DNA of 64,000 bases from NCBI RefSeq assembly GCF_900177515.1, contig NZ_FXAK01000009.1, positions 620,001 to 684,000 of the forward strand, given 5' to 3'. Below the pieces are notes generated by a model. That model was not told where the DNA came from. It saw only the letters and a program-made list of their open reading frames with translations, and did not search any database. Positions 45,145 to 54,381 of this stretch are shown piece after piece (position 1 is the stretch's first letter; each line of letters opens with the position of its first letter). The stretch comes from Azospirillum oryzae. GTDB taxonomy: Bacteria > Pseudomonadota > Alphaproteobacteria > Azospirillales > Azospirillaceae. Made by a program: the position numbers and the translations under genes.

Positions 45145-47751
45145 GTGAAAACGACCAAGCCCATGTCACGGCTCCGCCCTGGCCGCCCCCATTTCGGAGT
45201 CCGCGCCAAACTGTCGCTGGCCTTTATCGGCATGGCCGGCATGACGGTCGCCGCCAGCATCGTCGGATTGATGTCCTTTTCCGCCGTCCAGGCACCGTTG
45301 GGGCGCATCGTGCAAACCAGCTTCCCCGAAATGGATCTCGCGAAGCGCTTGGCAGGCGAAAGCGGCGCTATCGCCGCGGCCGCACCGGCACTCGACGCCG
45401 TCGATGGCCAGGACAACCGAAACCGGATGTACACGGAGATCATGGGGCGCGGGAAACGCCTGACCGGCTTGGTGACCGAGCTGGCGGCCCGACGCCCGGA
45501 CGACCCGTTGGTCGGCGAGGTCCAGGACAAGGCGACCAGACTGATCGCCACCCTCGACGCGCAGAACATGGTGGTCGGCCGCCGTCTCGACCTGCGGAAA
45601 GCGCGGGAAGCCGCCACCGCCGAACTTGCCAAACGGTATGACGGCTTCCTCGACATCCTGCGGCCTCAGATCGAGGCCTCCAGCAATCGCCTGCATGCCG
45701 GCGGGAACGCTCTCGATACCGAAACCTCCAAGGATCTGGACAGCATGAACGCCGCGGTCCGTTCCTTGGTCGCGCTATTCGAGGTTCGCGGCCATCTCAC
45801 CACGGCGGCCGAAGCCATGGCGCGCGGGGGAAATGCCTTGGTCGCCGATGGCTTGATCCAGCAGCAGCAGAGCTACCAGGAGGCGGCCGCCCGATTGGCC
45901 GGCGCGGTCGGGCAGATCGGACCGGCCGTCGCCGGGGACCTGTCGGGGATGGTCGGTCGGTTCCTCGCCTTCGGCGATGGCGAGACGGGGATCTTCGAAC
46001 TCCGGGGCAAAGCGATCAAGGCCCCCGAAGCCGAGCGGGACATCGTCGGCCGGCGCGTGGCGGATTCCGTTGCCGGCATGCTGACAGAGCAAAAGGACAT
46101 CCAGGCACGGCTTGCGGCGCCGATCGAACGCGCGAAGGCGGACATCAAAATGTCCAATTCCAGCGTGCGCACGCAAATCCGCTATTCTATGGAAGATCTG
46201 ATGATCGTCGGACTTGGGCAGTTCCGCGCTTACCTGGAGGTCGCCGCCTACGGCAACGCGCTGACCGGCGCGCTGAACGAGGCGGCACAGGCGCCGGACC
46301 CGGCACGTCTGGATGTGCTGACGGCGCGCTACAAGGACGCGGTCCTGGCGGTCAACGACCGGCTGAAAATTTTCGGCGACAGCGACGAGGCGGCCATGCT
46401 GACCAAGAGCGTTGAGGCAATGACCGCCTTCGGCAACGGCCCGGCCAGCCTGTTCGCGCTGCGCAAGGCGGAGTTGGAGGCGGCCGGCGAAAACGCGGAC
46501 CTTTTGACCCGCAACCGGAAGACCGCGCTCGAGTTCGCGAGCGTCCTCGACCGGCAGATTGCGGCCATGACGTCCGAGGCGGACCGCGCGTCCGCCAGCG
46601 CCACGGCGGCGATTGACAGCGGCCGCAGCATGCTGATCCTGTTCGCGGCGGCCAGCCTGTTCGGTGCCACGGCTCTCGCCTGGATCGTGGTCGGCCGCAT
46701 GATCGTCACCCGGATCAGCCGGCTCTCGGACGCCATGCGGGCGATCGCCGGCGGCGATCTCGACACCGCGGTTCCATCTGGCGGCAACCGCGACGAGATC
46801 GCCGACATGGCCGAGGCGCTGTTGGTCTTTCGTGACACAGCCCTCTACGCCGCTGACGCGAACGCGCGGGCGGAGGCCGAGCGCGCCCGCGCCAGCCAGG
46901 AGCGCCGCCGGGCCTTGGTCGAGACGGCGGATGATTTTGAAACGAGCGTCAGCGCCGTGCTAGAGCAGGTTGGCCGCGCGGCCGTCGAGATGCGGACCTT
47001 GGCCCAGCGGATGAGCCAGAACGCCGAGACGACTTCCAGCGAGGCTGCGACGGCGGCCGCCACCTCTCAGCAGGCCGAAGGCAGCGTGAAGGCGGTCGCC
47101 GCCGCGACAGAGGAGCTATCGGCGTCGATCCAGGAGATCGGATCCCAGGTCACCGCCTCCAGCCTGATCGCCCGGCGGGCGGTGGACGATGCGGAGCGCA
47201 CCGACCGCACCGTCGAGGGGCTATCGCAGAGCGCCAACAAGATCGGCGAGGTGGTGAATCTGATCAACGACATCGCCAGCCAGACTAACCTTCTGGCGCT
47301 CAACGCCACCATCGAGGCGGCCCGTGCCGGGGAGGCCGGCAAGGGCTTTGCCGTGGTGGCCAGTGAAGTGAAGGGCCTCGCCAGCCAGACCGCCAAGGCG
47401 ACCGAGGAGATCTCCAGCCAGGTCCAGGCGATGCAAGCGGTGACGCAGGAGGCGGTGACCGCGATCCGCCTAATCGCTGGCACCATCCGCGAGATCGACG
47501 AGATCACAGCCACCGTCGCCGCCGCGGTGGAGCAGCAGAGTGCGGCCACCCGCGAGATCGCCCGCAACGTCGGCGAAGCCGCGGACGGCACCCAGCATGT
47601 CCGCCGGAGCATCGATTCCGTGGCTCGCGCCGCCGCGGAGTCCGGCGGGTCCGCCCACCGGGTGCTGACCACCTCGACCATTGTGGCCGACGAGGTGCGC
47701 TCGCTGGGCGCGCAGGTCGACTCCCTCGTCGACCGATTGCGGGCGGGGTGA
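45145..47751 (+). CDS. Methyl-accepting chemotaxis protein
   Basis: An 868-residue chemoreceptor. Helix TM1 covers about residues 22-44, a large sensing region of some 450 residues follows, and TM2 lies at about 495-517. A HAMP domain (RISRLSDAMRAIAGGDLDTA) spans about 517-570. The signalling domain ends in the hairpin tip block NLLALNATIEAARAGEAGKG near 715. The sensing region is mostly helical and much longer than the usual 150-250 residues. I choose the GTG at 45145, which retains the basic N-terminal stretch; an ATG at 45163 is possible. The frame reaches back to 44626 only as a shadow of the lyase. Probably steers cells toward a substrate taken up by this island. Confidence 0.92.
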   Translation: MKTTKPMSRLRPGRPHFGVRAKLSLAFIGMAGMTVAASIVGLMSFSAVQAPLGRIVQTSFPEMDLAKRLAGESGAIAAAAPALDAVDGQDNRNRMYTEIMGRGKRLTGLVTELAARRPDDPLVGEVQDKATRLIATLDAQNMVVGRRLDLRKAREAATAELAKRYDGFLDILRPQIEASSNRLHAGGNALDTETSKDLDSMNAAVRSLVALFEVRGHLTTAAEAMARGGNALVADGLIQQQQSYQEAAARLAGAVGQIGPAVAGDLSGMVGRFLAFGDGETGIFELRGKAIKAPEAERDIVGRRVADSVAGMLTEQKDIQARLAAPIERAKADIKMSNSSVRTQIRYSMEDLMIVGLGQFRAYLEVAAYGNALTGALNEAAQAPDPARLDVLTARYKDAVLAVNDRLKIFGDSDEAAMLTKSVEAMTAFGNGPASLFALRKAELEAAGENADLLTRNRKTALEFASVLDRQIAAMTSEADRASASATAAIDSGRSMLILFAAASLFGATALAWIVVGRMIVTRISRLSDAMRAIAGGDLDTAVPSGGNRDEIADMAEALLVFRDTALYAADANARAEAERARASQERRRALVETADDFETSVSAVLEQVGRAAVEMRTLAQRMSQNAETTSSEAATAAATSQQAEGSVKAVAAATEELSASIQEIGSQVTASSLIARRAVDDAERTDRTVEGLSQSANKIGEVVNLINDIASQTNLLALNATIEAARAGEAGKGFAVVASEVKGLASQTAKATEEISSQVQAMQAVTQEAVTAIRLIAGTIREIDEITATVAAAVEQQSAATREIARNVGEAADGTQHVRRSIDSVARAAAESGGSAHRVLTTSTIVADEVRSLGAQVDSLVDRLRAG

Positions 47752-47752
47752 T

Positions 47753-49483
47753 TCAGGACGGCGTCTGGGGCGGATCCGTGGGGTAGTAATCCGCCTCGTG
47801 CGCGTCGCCCGCTTCCAGCGAAGCGGCGACCGGCTGCCGTTCGATCCTTCGGCTGATCCGCGGCGGTTCGAATCCGCGATGAAGCGCCTTCAACTGGTCG
47901 AGGATGCTGGCGTCCGCCTGGGTAATCCGCTGGGCCTGCCGGACATAATCCAACCATGTGGGTGTGTCGTAGCGTTCGGTCCACAGCTCCGGCTCGGCCA
48001 GATCGCGCAGCAGATGCCAGTGACGGGCCCCGTCGCGGCGGCGGATGCGGCGACGCTCCGCCATGAGGCTGAGGAATTTCGGCACGTCCTTCTCATGGAT
48101 GCGGTATTCGATCGTCACCACAATAGGGCCGCTGCGGTGCTGGATGTCCATGGCGATGCTTGGTTCCTTCCAGCGGTTGAGCGGTTCCCAGTTGGCTTCC
48201 TCATCCTTCGGCGCCGCCCAGCGCAGACCGGCGAGCACTGCCAGCACGAGAACGAGCGCCGACAGGGCCAGCGCTTGGCCGATGCCGAACCGCTCGGCCA
48301 GGGAACCCCAGATCCAGCTGCCGAGCGCGATGCCGCCATAGGCCGCCGTCTGATAGAGCGCCAGGATCCGCCCCACCACCCAGCGCGGCGAGGAGGTCTG
48401 GATCGCGACGTTGAAGGACGAGAGAACCAGGAGCCAACTCGCTCCCCCCATGGCCATGGCGACGATGGTCAGGGGCGTGCTGGCGCTGATGGCGGTCAAA
48501 AGGGCACAGACAGCAAAGCCGGCGAAGGCCGCACGGACCATCCCCTCCAGGCCGAGGGCTTGGCGGATGCGGCTGCTGAACAGGCCACCGCCGATTGCCC
48601 CGATGCCGAAGGCGCCGAACAGCAGGCCGAAGGTAACCGGACCGCCGCCGACGAGGTCGCGCGCCACCAGCGGCATGAGCGCCTGGACGGCACCGGCGGC
48701 GAAGGCGAACACGAATCCGCGGACCAGGATGCTCCGGATCCTCGGCGACATCGCCGCGAAGCGGATGCCGGCCCCCATGGCGGCGCCGAGGGTCTCCCGT
48801 GGCAACAGCCGCTCCTGGACCTCCGGCCGCCAGCGAAAGAGAACGACCATGAGGGGAAGGTAGCTGAACGCGTTCACGGCGAAGGCGGCCGCCGCGCCGA
48901 CCGTGGCGACGATCATGCCGCCGAAGGCGGGGCCGACGCTGCGCGCGAGATTCATGCCGACGCTGTTCAGGCCGATCGCCTGCGGAAGGTCCGGGCGGGG
49001 CACCATGTCCCGGACGGAAGACTGCCAGGCCGGGTTGTTAAGGGCCGTCCCGCACCCGATCAGGAAGGTGAAGACCAGCAAGGCCCAGGGGGTGATCAGC
49101 CCGAACCAGGTGCATGCCGCCAACAGGATCGAAACGATGGTCGTGAAGGCCTGCGCCACCAACATCACGGCGCGCTTGTCGTAGCCATCGGCGATCGCGC
49201 CGGCCGCCAGCGAGAACAGCATGATAGGCAGGGTGGTCGAGGCCTGGACCAGCGCCACCAGGCTGATCGAGCCCGTCAGCGACGTCATGAGCCATGCAGC
49301 CCCCACGGACTGGATCAGCCCGCCGAGGTTGGAGACCAGGACCGCCAGCCACACCGCGCGGAAGATGCCGTGCCGAAGAGGAGCAAAGGGCGACAGGCGA
49401 GCGGAGGGATTCGGATTGGGAACAGCAACCTCCAACGAGAAAGCGCATGCGCGGGCAGGCCGGACAGGAATGTCCGCATTCAT
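47753..49483 (-). CDS. MFS exporter (MFS_3/DUF894 type) with C-terminal extra domain
   Basis: A 576-residue protein. Residues about 30-430 form twelve hydrophobic helices with the MFS_3 patterns FRAVWLAVLVSNLGGLIQSVGAAWLM and LNNPAWQSSVRDMVPR in parts, as in EntS-like exporters. From about 440 onward there is a soluble tail with IVVTIEYRIHEKDVPKFL and RDGARHWHLLRDLAEPELWTE, resembling a dimeric alpha/beta-barrel (antibiotic-monooxygenase-like) domain. The stop codons of this gene and the chemoreceptor are one base apart, tail to tail, with no terminator between. Start taken at the ATG at 49483. Substrate unknown. Confidence 0.88.
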   Translation of the reverse strand: MNADIPVRPARACAFSLEVAVPNPNPSARLSPFAPLRHGIFRAVWLAVLVSNLGGLIQSVGAAWLMTSLTGSISLVALVQASTTLPIMLFSLAAGAIADGYDKRAVMLVAQAFTTIVSILLAACTWFGLITPWALLVFTFLIGCGTALNNPAWQSSVRDMVPRPDLPQAIGLNSVGMNLARSVGPAFGGMIVATVGAAAAFAVNAFSYLPLMVVLFRWRPEVQERLLPRETLGAAMGAGIRFAAMSPRIRSILVRGFVFAFAAGAVQALMPLVARDLVGGGPVTFGLLFGAFGIGAIGGGLFSSRIRQALGLEGMVRAAFAGFAVCALLTAISASTPLTIVAMAMGGASWLLVLSSFNVAIQTSSPRWVVGRILALYQTAAYGGIALGSWIWGSLAERFGIGQALALSALVLVLAVLAGLRWAAPKDEEANWEPLNRWKEPSIAMDIQHRSGPIVVTIEYRIHEKDVPKFLSLMAERRRIRRRDGARHWHLLRDLAEPELWTERYDTPTWLDYVRQAQRITQADASILDQLKALHRGFEPPRISRRIERQPVAASLEAGDAHEADYYPTDPPQTPS

Positions 49484-49576
49484 ACCATCAGGGAAGCCCA
49501 CAGTGTAGGTCGCCTTTGGCCCGCTGTCAGGTGGGGAGACCGTGCTGGCGCCGATCGACCCCCTTGCGTGGCGATC

Positions 49577-50593
49577 TTACCGGCCAAGCGCCTTCAGGTA
49601 ATCCTGGTAGGCCTGCTGGGCCGGGAGGCCGCGCGCGTTCAGCCGGGCGAGGTAGTTTTCCCGCGTCATTTTCATCTTCTCATTGATCGCAATTTTCTCC
49701 GGCCCCGAGAAATCGTAGACGGTGATGCCGCTGGCCCTCATCTCGTTCTTGAGAGCCTCGGTCGACGCATCGACCCATGCCGCCAGTTCGGCCTCAACCT
49801 TGAGGCCGCAGTCCGTCATCGCCTTCCGGTGGGCGGGGGGCAGCTTCTCCCAGCTTCCCTGGTCGATGGCCCAGATGCCGGCCGCCGAACCGAAATTGCC
49901 GTTGCCGCTCACCGCCTTGATGACCTCCTGAAGCTTGTAGGAGGTGATGCTAGCATAGGCCAGGATCGAACCGTCGACGGTTCCCTGCTGCAGCGCCAGA
50001 TAGAGGTCAGCGGCCGGGATCTCGACACCGGTGACGCCGAGCGCGTTCGAGGTGAGCAACAGCACGCCGCCGCCCGAACTGACCTTCCGGCCCTTCATCT
50101 TCTCGATCGTATCGAGCGGCTCCTTGCGGGACAGCAGCTGATAGACCGGATACATGTTGATCAGCAGCGGCCGAATCCGGTTGTTGGTGAACTCCTGGAG
50201 CAGCGGCCCTCCGGCATCCAGGGCCTTGCGGTTGGCCCTGGTCATCTCGACCACAGTCTCCCCCATGTCGGGCAGCATCGAAATGCCATTGAGCGGCAGC
50301 TTGTTGCTGTAGGCGACGACGGCGATGTAGGCGATCTGGGCGACGCCCTGGTTCAGCGCGTCGAGTGCGTTGTTGACGTTGGCGATCTGGCCCGTGGGGA
50401 AATATTGGAATTCGACCTCGTTGCCGGTGGCCTGCCGGACGCACGCCATCCAAGGCTCCCCGCCCTTGACCGAGGACCAGTGGGTGGACGGCACGTTGGT
50501 CGACACGATCAGCGGTTCCGCCGACGCGGCGACCGCCGCAAGACCGATCGAACCCGCCAGCAATGCCGTCATGGTCTTTCGCCATCTGAGCAT
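49577..50593 (-). CDS. TRAP transporter substrate-binding protein (DctP), orphan
   Basis: A 338-residue periplasmic receptor. Signal peptide about 1-25 ending ASAEPLIV; receptor core STNVPSTHWSSVKGGEPWMACV and AADLYLALQQGTVDGSIL. GGGAGGA precedes the ATG. It is the last gene of a leftward unit beginning with two CoA-transferases, so its ligand is likely the acid those enzymes activate. No membrane subunits are adjacent; the DctQM pair at 27153-29017 is the only one in view. Confidence 0.93.
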   Translation of the reverse strand: MLRWRKTMTALLAGSIGLAAVAASAEPLIVSTNVPSTHWSSVKGGEPWMACVRQATGNEVEFQYFPTGQIANVNNALDALNQGVAQIAYIAVVAYSNKLPLNGISMLPDMGETVVEMTRANRKALDAGGPLLQEFTNNRIRPLLINMYPVYQLLSRKEPLDTIEKMKGRKVSSGGGVLLLTSNALGVTGVEIPAADLYLALQQGTVDGSILAYASITSYKLQEVIKAVSGNGNFGSAAGIWAIDQGSWEKLPPAHRKAMTDCGLKVEAELAAWVDASTEALKNEMRASGITVYDFSGPEKIAINEKMKMTRENYLARLNARGLPAQQAYQDYLKALGR

Positions 50594-50654
50594 TTGGTTT
50601 TTCCTCCCTTGTGATTCGTTCTACCGTACCGGCAGTGAGGCGCGGCTTCCGGCG

Positions 50655-51839
50655 TCAGGCGATCAGTCCGATCTCGTCGTCCGAGAAGCCGAGCTCCTGG
50701 AGAACCTCGACCGTGTGCTCGCCATAGCGCGGCGGCGGTCGCCGGACGGCCCGGTCGGTCCCGTGGATGTGGACCGGATGCGCGATGAACGTCAGCGGGC
50801 CGGCCGCGGCATGGTCGCAGGCCAGGATCATCCCGCGTTCTGCCAGCTGCGGATGGGACAGCACGGTATCCAGCCCGTTCACCGGGGACGCGGGAATGCC
50901 CTCGGCGACGAACAAGGCCAGCCATTCCTCGCTGCCGCGCGTTCCGATGACGCCCTGCACGAGGTCGATGGTTTCCTGGCCCTGCTCGACCCGCGCTGCG
51001 TTGGTCGCGAAGCGCGGATCGTCCGCATGGTCCGGCTTGCCAATCACCCGACAGAATTTCGCCCACAGACGGTCGCTACCGATGGCGAGCAGGATATGGC
51101 CGTCGGTCGTGCGGAACGCCTGGTAGGGGCTGGAGGTGCCGCTTCCGGACCCATAGCGCCGGGGCAGCTCCCCGTTGCACCAATATTGCTGCGCGTGCCA
51201 TCCCAGGAAAGCCATGGCCGTCTCGAACAGCGACGCCTCGACATAGCTGCCCTGGCCGGTCCGGTCGCGCAGCCTCAGCGCCGCCAGCACGCCCGTCAAG
51301 CCATGGATGCCGGTCGTCTGATCCAAGGGCGAGAAGCCAATGCGCAGCGGACCTCCGCCCGGCTCCCCGGTCGTCGTCATCATGCCGGAGAAGGCCTGCA
51401 TCATCAGCTCGTAGCCGGGACGCTGCCCGAGCGGACCGCTGCGGCCGAAGGCGGATATCGAGCAGTAGATGAGCTGCGGGTTTGCAGCCCGCATCTGTTC
51501 CACGCCGATGCCGAGCCGCTCGGCGACGCCGGTGCCGAAGCTCTCCACCAGCACGTCGCTGCGGGCGATGAGCCGGCGGACCGCCTCGATCCCGGCTTCG
51601 GTCTTGAGGTCGAGCCGGACGGAACGCTTGTTGCGGTTGTTCGCGAGGAAAACGATGCCGTCCTCGCCATGGAAAGGGGGAACGCCACGGGTGTCGTCGC
51701 CCGACACGGGATCCTCGATTTTGACGACGTCGGCCCCCAGGTCGCCGAGATACTGCGTGCAGATCGGGCCGGCGATGAAGCGCGTCAGATCGACGACCTT
51801 GATCCCGTCCAGCGGCCGCAGCGAAACAGCGCCGCTCAT
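50655..51839 (-). CDS. Class III (CaiB/BaiF) CoA-transferase
   Basis: A 394-residue CoA-transferase. Blocks: LDGIKVVDLTRFIAGPICTQYLGDLGA in parts, VVKIEDPVSGDDTRG, NRNKRSVRLDLKTEAG near 72, and ISAFGRSGPLGQRPGYE near 130. It overlaps the next upstream CoA-transferase by four bases (ATGA), so the two may form a heteromeric or paired-function enzyme. It is followed by the TRAP receptor. Confidence 0.93.
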   Translation of the reverse strand: MSGAVSLRPLDGIKVVDLTRFIAGPICTQYLGDLGADVVKIEDPVSGDDTRGVPPFHGEDGIVFLANNRNKRSVRLDLKTEAGIEAVRRLIARSDVLVESFGTGVAERLGIGVEQMRAANPQLIYCSISAFGRSGPLGQRPGYELMMQAFSGMMTTTGEPGGGPLRIGFSPLDQTTGIHGLTGVLAALRLRDRTGQGSYVEASLFETAMAFLGWHAQQYWCNGELPRRYGSGSGTSSPYQAFRTTDGHILLAIGSDRLWAKFCRVIGKPDHADDPRFATNAARVEQGQETIDLVQGVIGTRGSEEWLALFVAEGIPASPVNGLDTVLSHPQLAERGMILACDHAAAGPLTFIAHPVHIHGTDRAVRRPPPRYGEHTVEVLQELGFSDDEIGLIA

Positions 51840-52990
51840 CGTATGACTCCTTCGCGCCGCAGGGAGGCGATCCTCGCGCCGCCATAGCCGATTTCAGCGA
51901 GCACGCACGCGGCGTCGGCACCCAGACCGGGCGCCGGAGCGGAGACATCGAGCGGAATCATGCGTCCCGGCATCGCGACGGCGACGATGTCCGGCCCGTT
52001 GCCCGGCAGCCTCCCGATGACGCCGCGTTGCTGGAAATGCTCGCTGCAAACCGCCTCCTCCGGTTCGAGGGCGACGGAGTAGGGAACATCGGTCGCGCCG
52101 AACGCCCGCTCCCAGAAGGCGAGATCGCGCGCACCGATTTCGTTTTCGACCAGCGCCGTCAAGTCATCGTCGCTGCGGCCGGCCTCCGTGCCGACCGGCT
52201 TGCCGCAGGCCTGCCAGAACGGTGGCCAGAATTTCTCCTCCACGAGCCCCAAGGCGATGCGCTTTCCGTCGGCGGTCGTGAAGACGCCGCTGCCGGCGAA
52301 CAGGTGGCGCCAGCGCCGACCGTCGATCGGGTCGGCAAGATAGTCGGCGAAACGGACCTGCCCCATGTGGAGCATGGCCTCGGCGATCGAAAGGTCGATG
52401 TAGGCGCCCTCCCCTCTGCCTTCCGCCGCCCGGTCGCGCCTGCGCAACGCGGCGAGGATGTTGATCGTCGCGTAGAGGGCAGCCGCCAAATCACCGATCG
52501 GCAGGCCGCTCCGGCTGGCTTGGACGCCGACCTGCCCCGGAATGGAGAGTCCGCCCGCGGCCGCCACATAGTTGACGTCGTGCCCCGGACGCCTGCACCA
52601 GGGACCATCCTGGCCGAAGCCGGAGATCGACACATAGACCAGACCGGCGTTCATCGCGCGGGCCGCCTCATACCCGAACCCCAAGCGCTCCGCCACGCCG
52701 GGACGAAATCCCTCCAGCAGAACGTCGGCGCCGCCGATCAGATCACGCAGAACCGCAAGACCGGAAGGCGCCTTCAGATCGAGCGCGATGCTTCGCTTCC
52801 CGCGATTGATCAGCGTAAAGGCGGCCGGCATGACGTCGCGAAAATAATCGCCGGTTGGCACTTCGATCTTGATCACATCCGCGCCGAGATCCGCGAGCAT
52901 CATGCTGCAGAAGGGGCCCGGCAGCAGCCAGGACATGTCAAGAACGCGGACGCCGGCAAGGGGCCGGTCTTTTGTCGAGGACTCGTTCAT
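51836..52990 (-). CDS. Class III (CaiB/BaiF) CoA-transferase
   Basis: A 384-residue CoA-transferase. Blocks: LAGVRVLDMSWLLPGPFCSMML in parts, VIKIEVPTGDYFRDV, NRGKRSIALDLKAPSG near 70, and ISGFGQDGPWCRRPGHD near 122. It is the first gene of the three-gene unit with another CoA-transferase and a TRAP receptor. Upstream are 333 bases and then a LysR regulator in the same direction. No operator-like site of the FadR type is seen here, unlike most other units. Confidence 0.93.
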   Translation of the reverse strand: MNESSTKDRPLAGVRVLDMSWLLPGPFCSMMLADLGADVIKIEVPTGDYFRDVMPAAFTLINRGKRSIALDLKAPSGLAVLRDLIGGADVLLEGFRPGVAERLGFGYEAARAMNAGLVYVSISGFGQDGPWCRRPGHDVNYVAAAGGLSIPGQVGVQASRSGLPIGDLAAALYATINILAALRRRDRAAEGRGEGAYIDLSIAEAMLHMGQVRFADYLADPIDGRRWRHLFAGSGVFTTADGKRIALGLVEEKFWPPFWQACGKPVGTEAGRSDDDLTALVENEIGARDLAFWERAFGATDVPYSVALEPEEAVCSEHFQQRGVIGRLPGNGPDIVAVAMPGRMIPLDVSAPAPGLGADAACVLAEIGYGGARIASLRREGVIR

Positions 52991-53323
52991 GGATTACCGC
53001 TCACCTGTTCAGGAAATTGACGCATTCGTCATGGGTCACGCTGGAACGTCGGCGATATCGGGCGCCTTCAAACAGCCCGCCATATCTTTATTTGCGTGAA
53101 GAGGACACAGCGCGCCTATATCTTCCGCTGCGGTACGCCTCATCAGAATAGATACAGAATTCTTCTGCCTATTCATCAAGCGCAGAAGAGAAGCTACACC
53201 CGGATTTTATGTTTGCGATACCAATTTTCAGCAATATCAGCCATTCAAGGAACGGATAGCGAAAGCCTCCGACGTCTCCACCTTTGCGCGGCGTGTTGAC
53301 CGGCAACGGGAAGGCCGGCGCCG
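52991..53323. other. 333-base gap between LysR and CoA-transferase operon
   Basis: No gene recognised. It is A/T-richer than its surroundings and must hold the promoter of the CoA-transferase/TRAP-receptor operon. No GGTC-N-GACC site was found. LysR control is plausible but not shown. Confidence 0.5.
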
Positions 53324-54235
53324 TCACCGACGGGAAAGCCTCCGCAGAATCGCCGTGACGCGCCCGGCGACGTCGCGGGACGCTCGGCTCAAAGGTTGTT
53401 GTCCAGTCATCAGGACCGCATGGCGATTGAAACAGGGATTCCGGAGCACGCTGCTGGCCAAAAGACCTTCGCGCTCCTCGACCGCGAAGGTATGCGGCGC
53501 CTTGAGTATGTAGCAGCCGCAATTCAGCACCAGTTCCCTTTGGGCAAGGATGGAGTCCACCTCGGCGATGATCGAGAGTTTGAGCTTCATCCGTTTCGCA
53601 ACGGCTTCGACGACCATCCTGAGGCCGTTCGGAATCGCCGGCAGGACCAGGGGAATTCCGGCGAGCTGCGGGAAATCGATCTCCGGTGGCAGGGTCCATC
53701 CGGCGGCGCGGCCGGCCAGAACCAGCCGCGAACTCAGCATCAGCGCACCGCCTTTCGGCGGATGCTCATGCGGCTTGTCGTCGGTGCCGTACTTGCTGGC
53801 GATGCCCAGATCCAGGGTGCCATCCGACAGCCATCGCTCGATCTGTTCGCTGAAGCCTTCATAAACGCGCAGACGGATTCCCGGCCGGTCGCGCAACAGT
53901 TGATTGAGCAGATCGGGAAGGACCGAGGGGATCAGCGAAGGCGGCAGACCGATCGAGACATTCCCGTTCGGAAGGCGGCCGAAAGCCCTCAGATCCTCCG
54001 AAATCTGCTCGAAGTCGCGCAGTAGGGCTTGTGCCTTGCCCAGCGCCTCCTGACCGAGTTCCGACAGCGTCGCCCCGCGTCCGGTCCGGTAGAAAAGCGG
54101 ACCGCCCCACTCCTCTTCCAGTTCCGAGATGATCCGGCTCACCGTCGGCTGCGCCAACCCGAGCGCGCCGGCGGCCTTCGTGAAGCTCCCCAATTCGGCC
54201 GCGTGCGTGAAGATGCGCAGATGTTCGAGGTTCAT
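53324..54235 (-). CDS. LysR-family transcriptional regulator
   Basis: A 303-residue regulator. The N-terminal helix-turn-helix is ELGSFTKAAGALGLAQPTVS near 14-33, followed by SELEEEWGGPLFYRTGRGATLSELG. The C-terminal ligand-binding region shows VSIGLPPSLIPSVLPDLL near 95. I start at the ATG at 54235 (MNLEHLRIF). It is divergent from the dioxygenase at 54382 (146-base gap), the classic layout for LysR control of the neighbour, and it may also serve the CoA-transferase operon downstream. Confidence 0.93.
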   Translation of the reverse strand: MNLEHLRIFTHAAELGSFTKAAGALGLAQPTVSRIISELEEEWGGPLFYRTGRGATLSELGQEALGKAQALLRDFEQISEDLRAFGRLPNGNVSIGLPPSLIPSVLPDLLNQLLRDRPGIRLRVYEGFSEQIERWLSDGTLDLGIASKYGTDDKPHEHPPKGGALMLSSRLVLAGRAAGWTLPPEIDFPQLAGIPLVLPAIPNGLRMVVEAVAKRMKLKLSIIAEVDSILAQRELVLNCGCYILKAPHTFAVEEREGLLASSVLRNPCFNRHAVLMTGQQPLSRASRDVAGRVTAILRRLSRR

Positions 54236-54381
54236 GGTCAATCCATCTGGCAATCGGATAACTGATATTGGCAACGTGCTGTGGACGGATTGTCGGCGGC
54301 CGTTATCATCCGGTCATTCCTTGGATAAGAAACCCAGAGGCACGGATCGCCCAGGGTAATAAGGAACATGGGGAATTGGAA

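Noticed and set aside
47681..50614. 977-codon rightward open frame
   Set aside because: It lies antisense to the MFS exporter and TRAP receptor, which have clear protein features. The antisense translation is rich in Arg, Gly, His, Asp and Gln with no recognisable domain.
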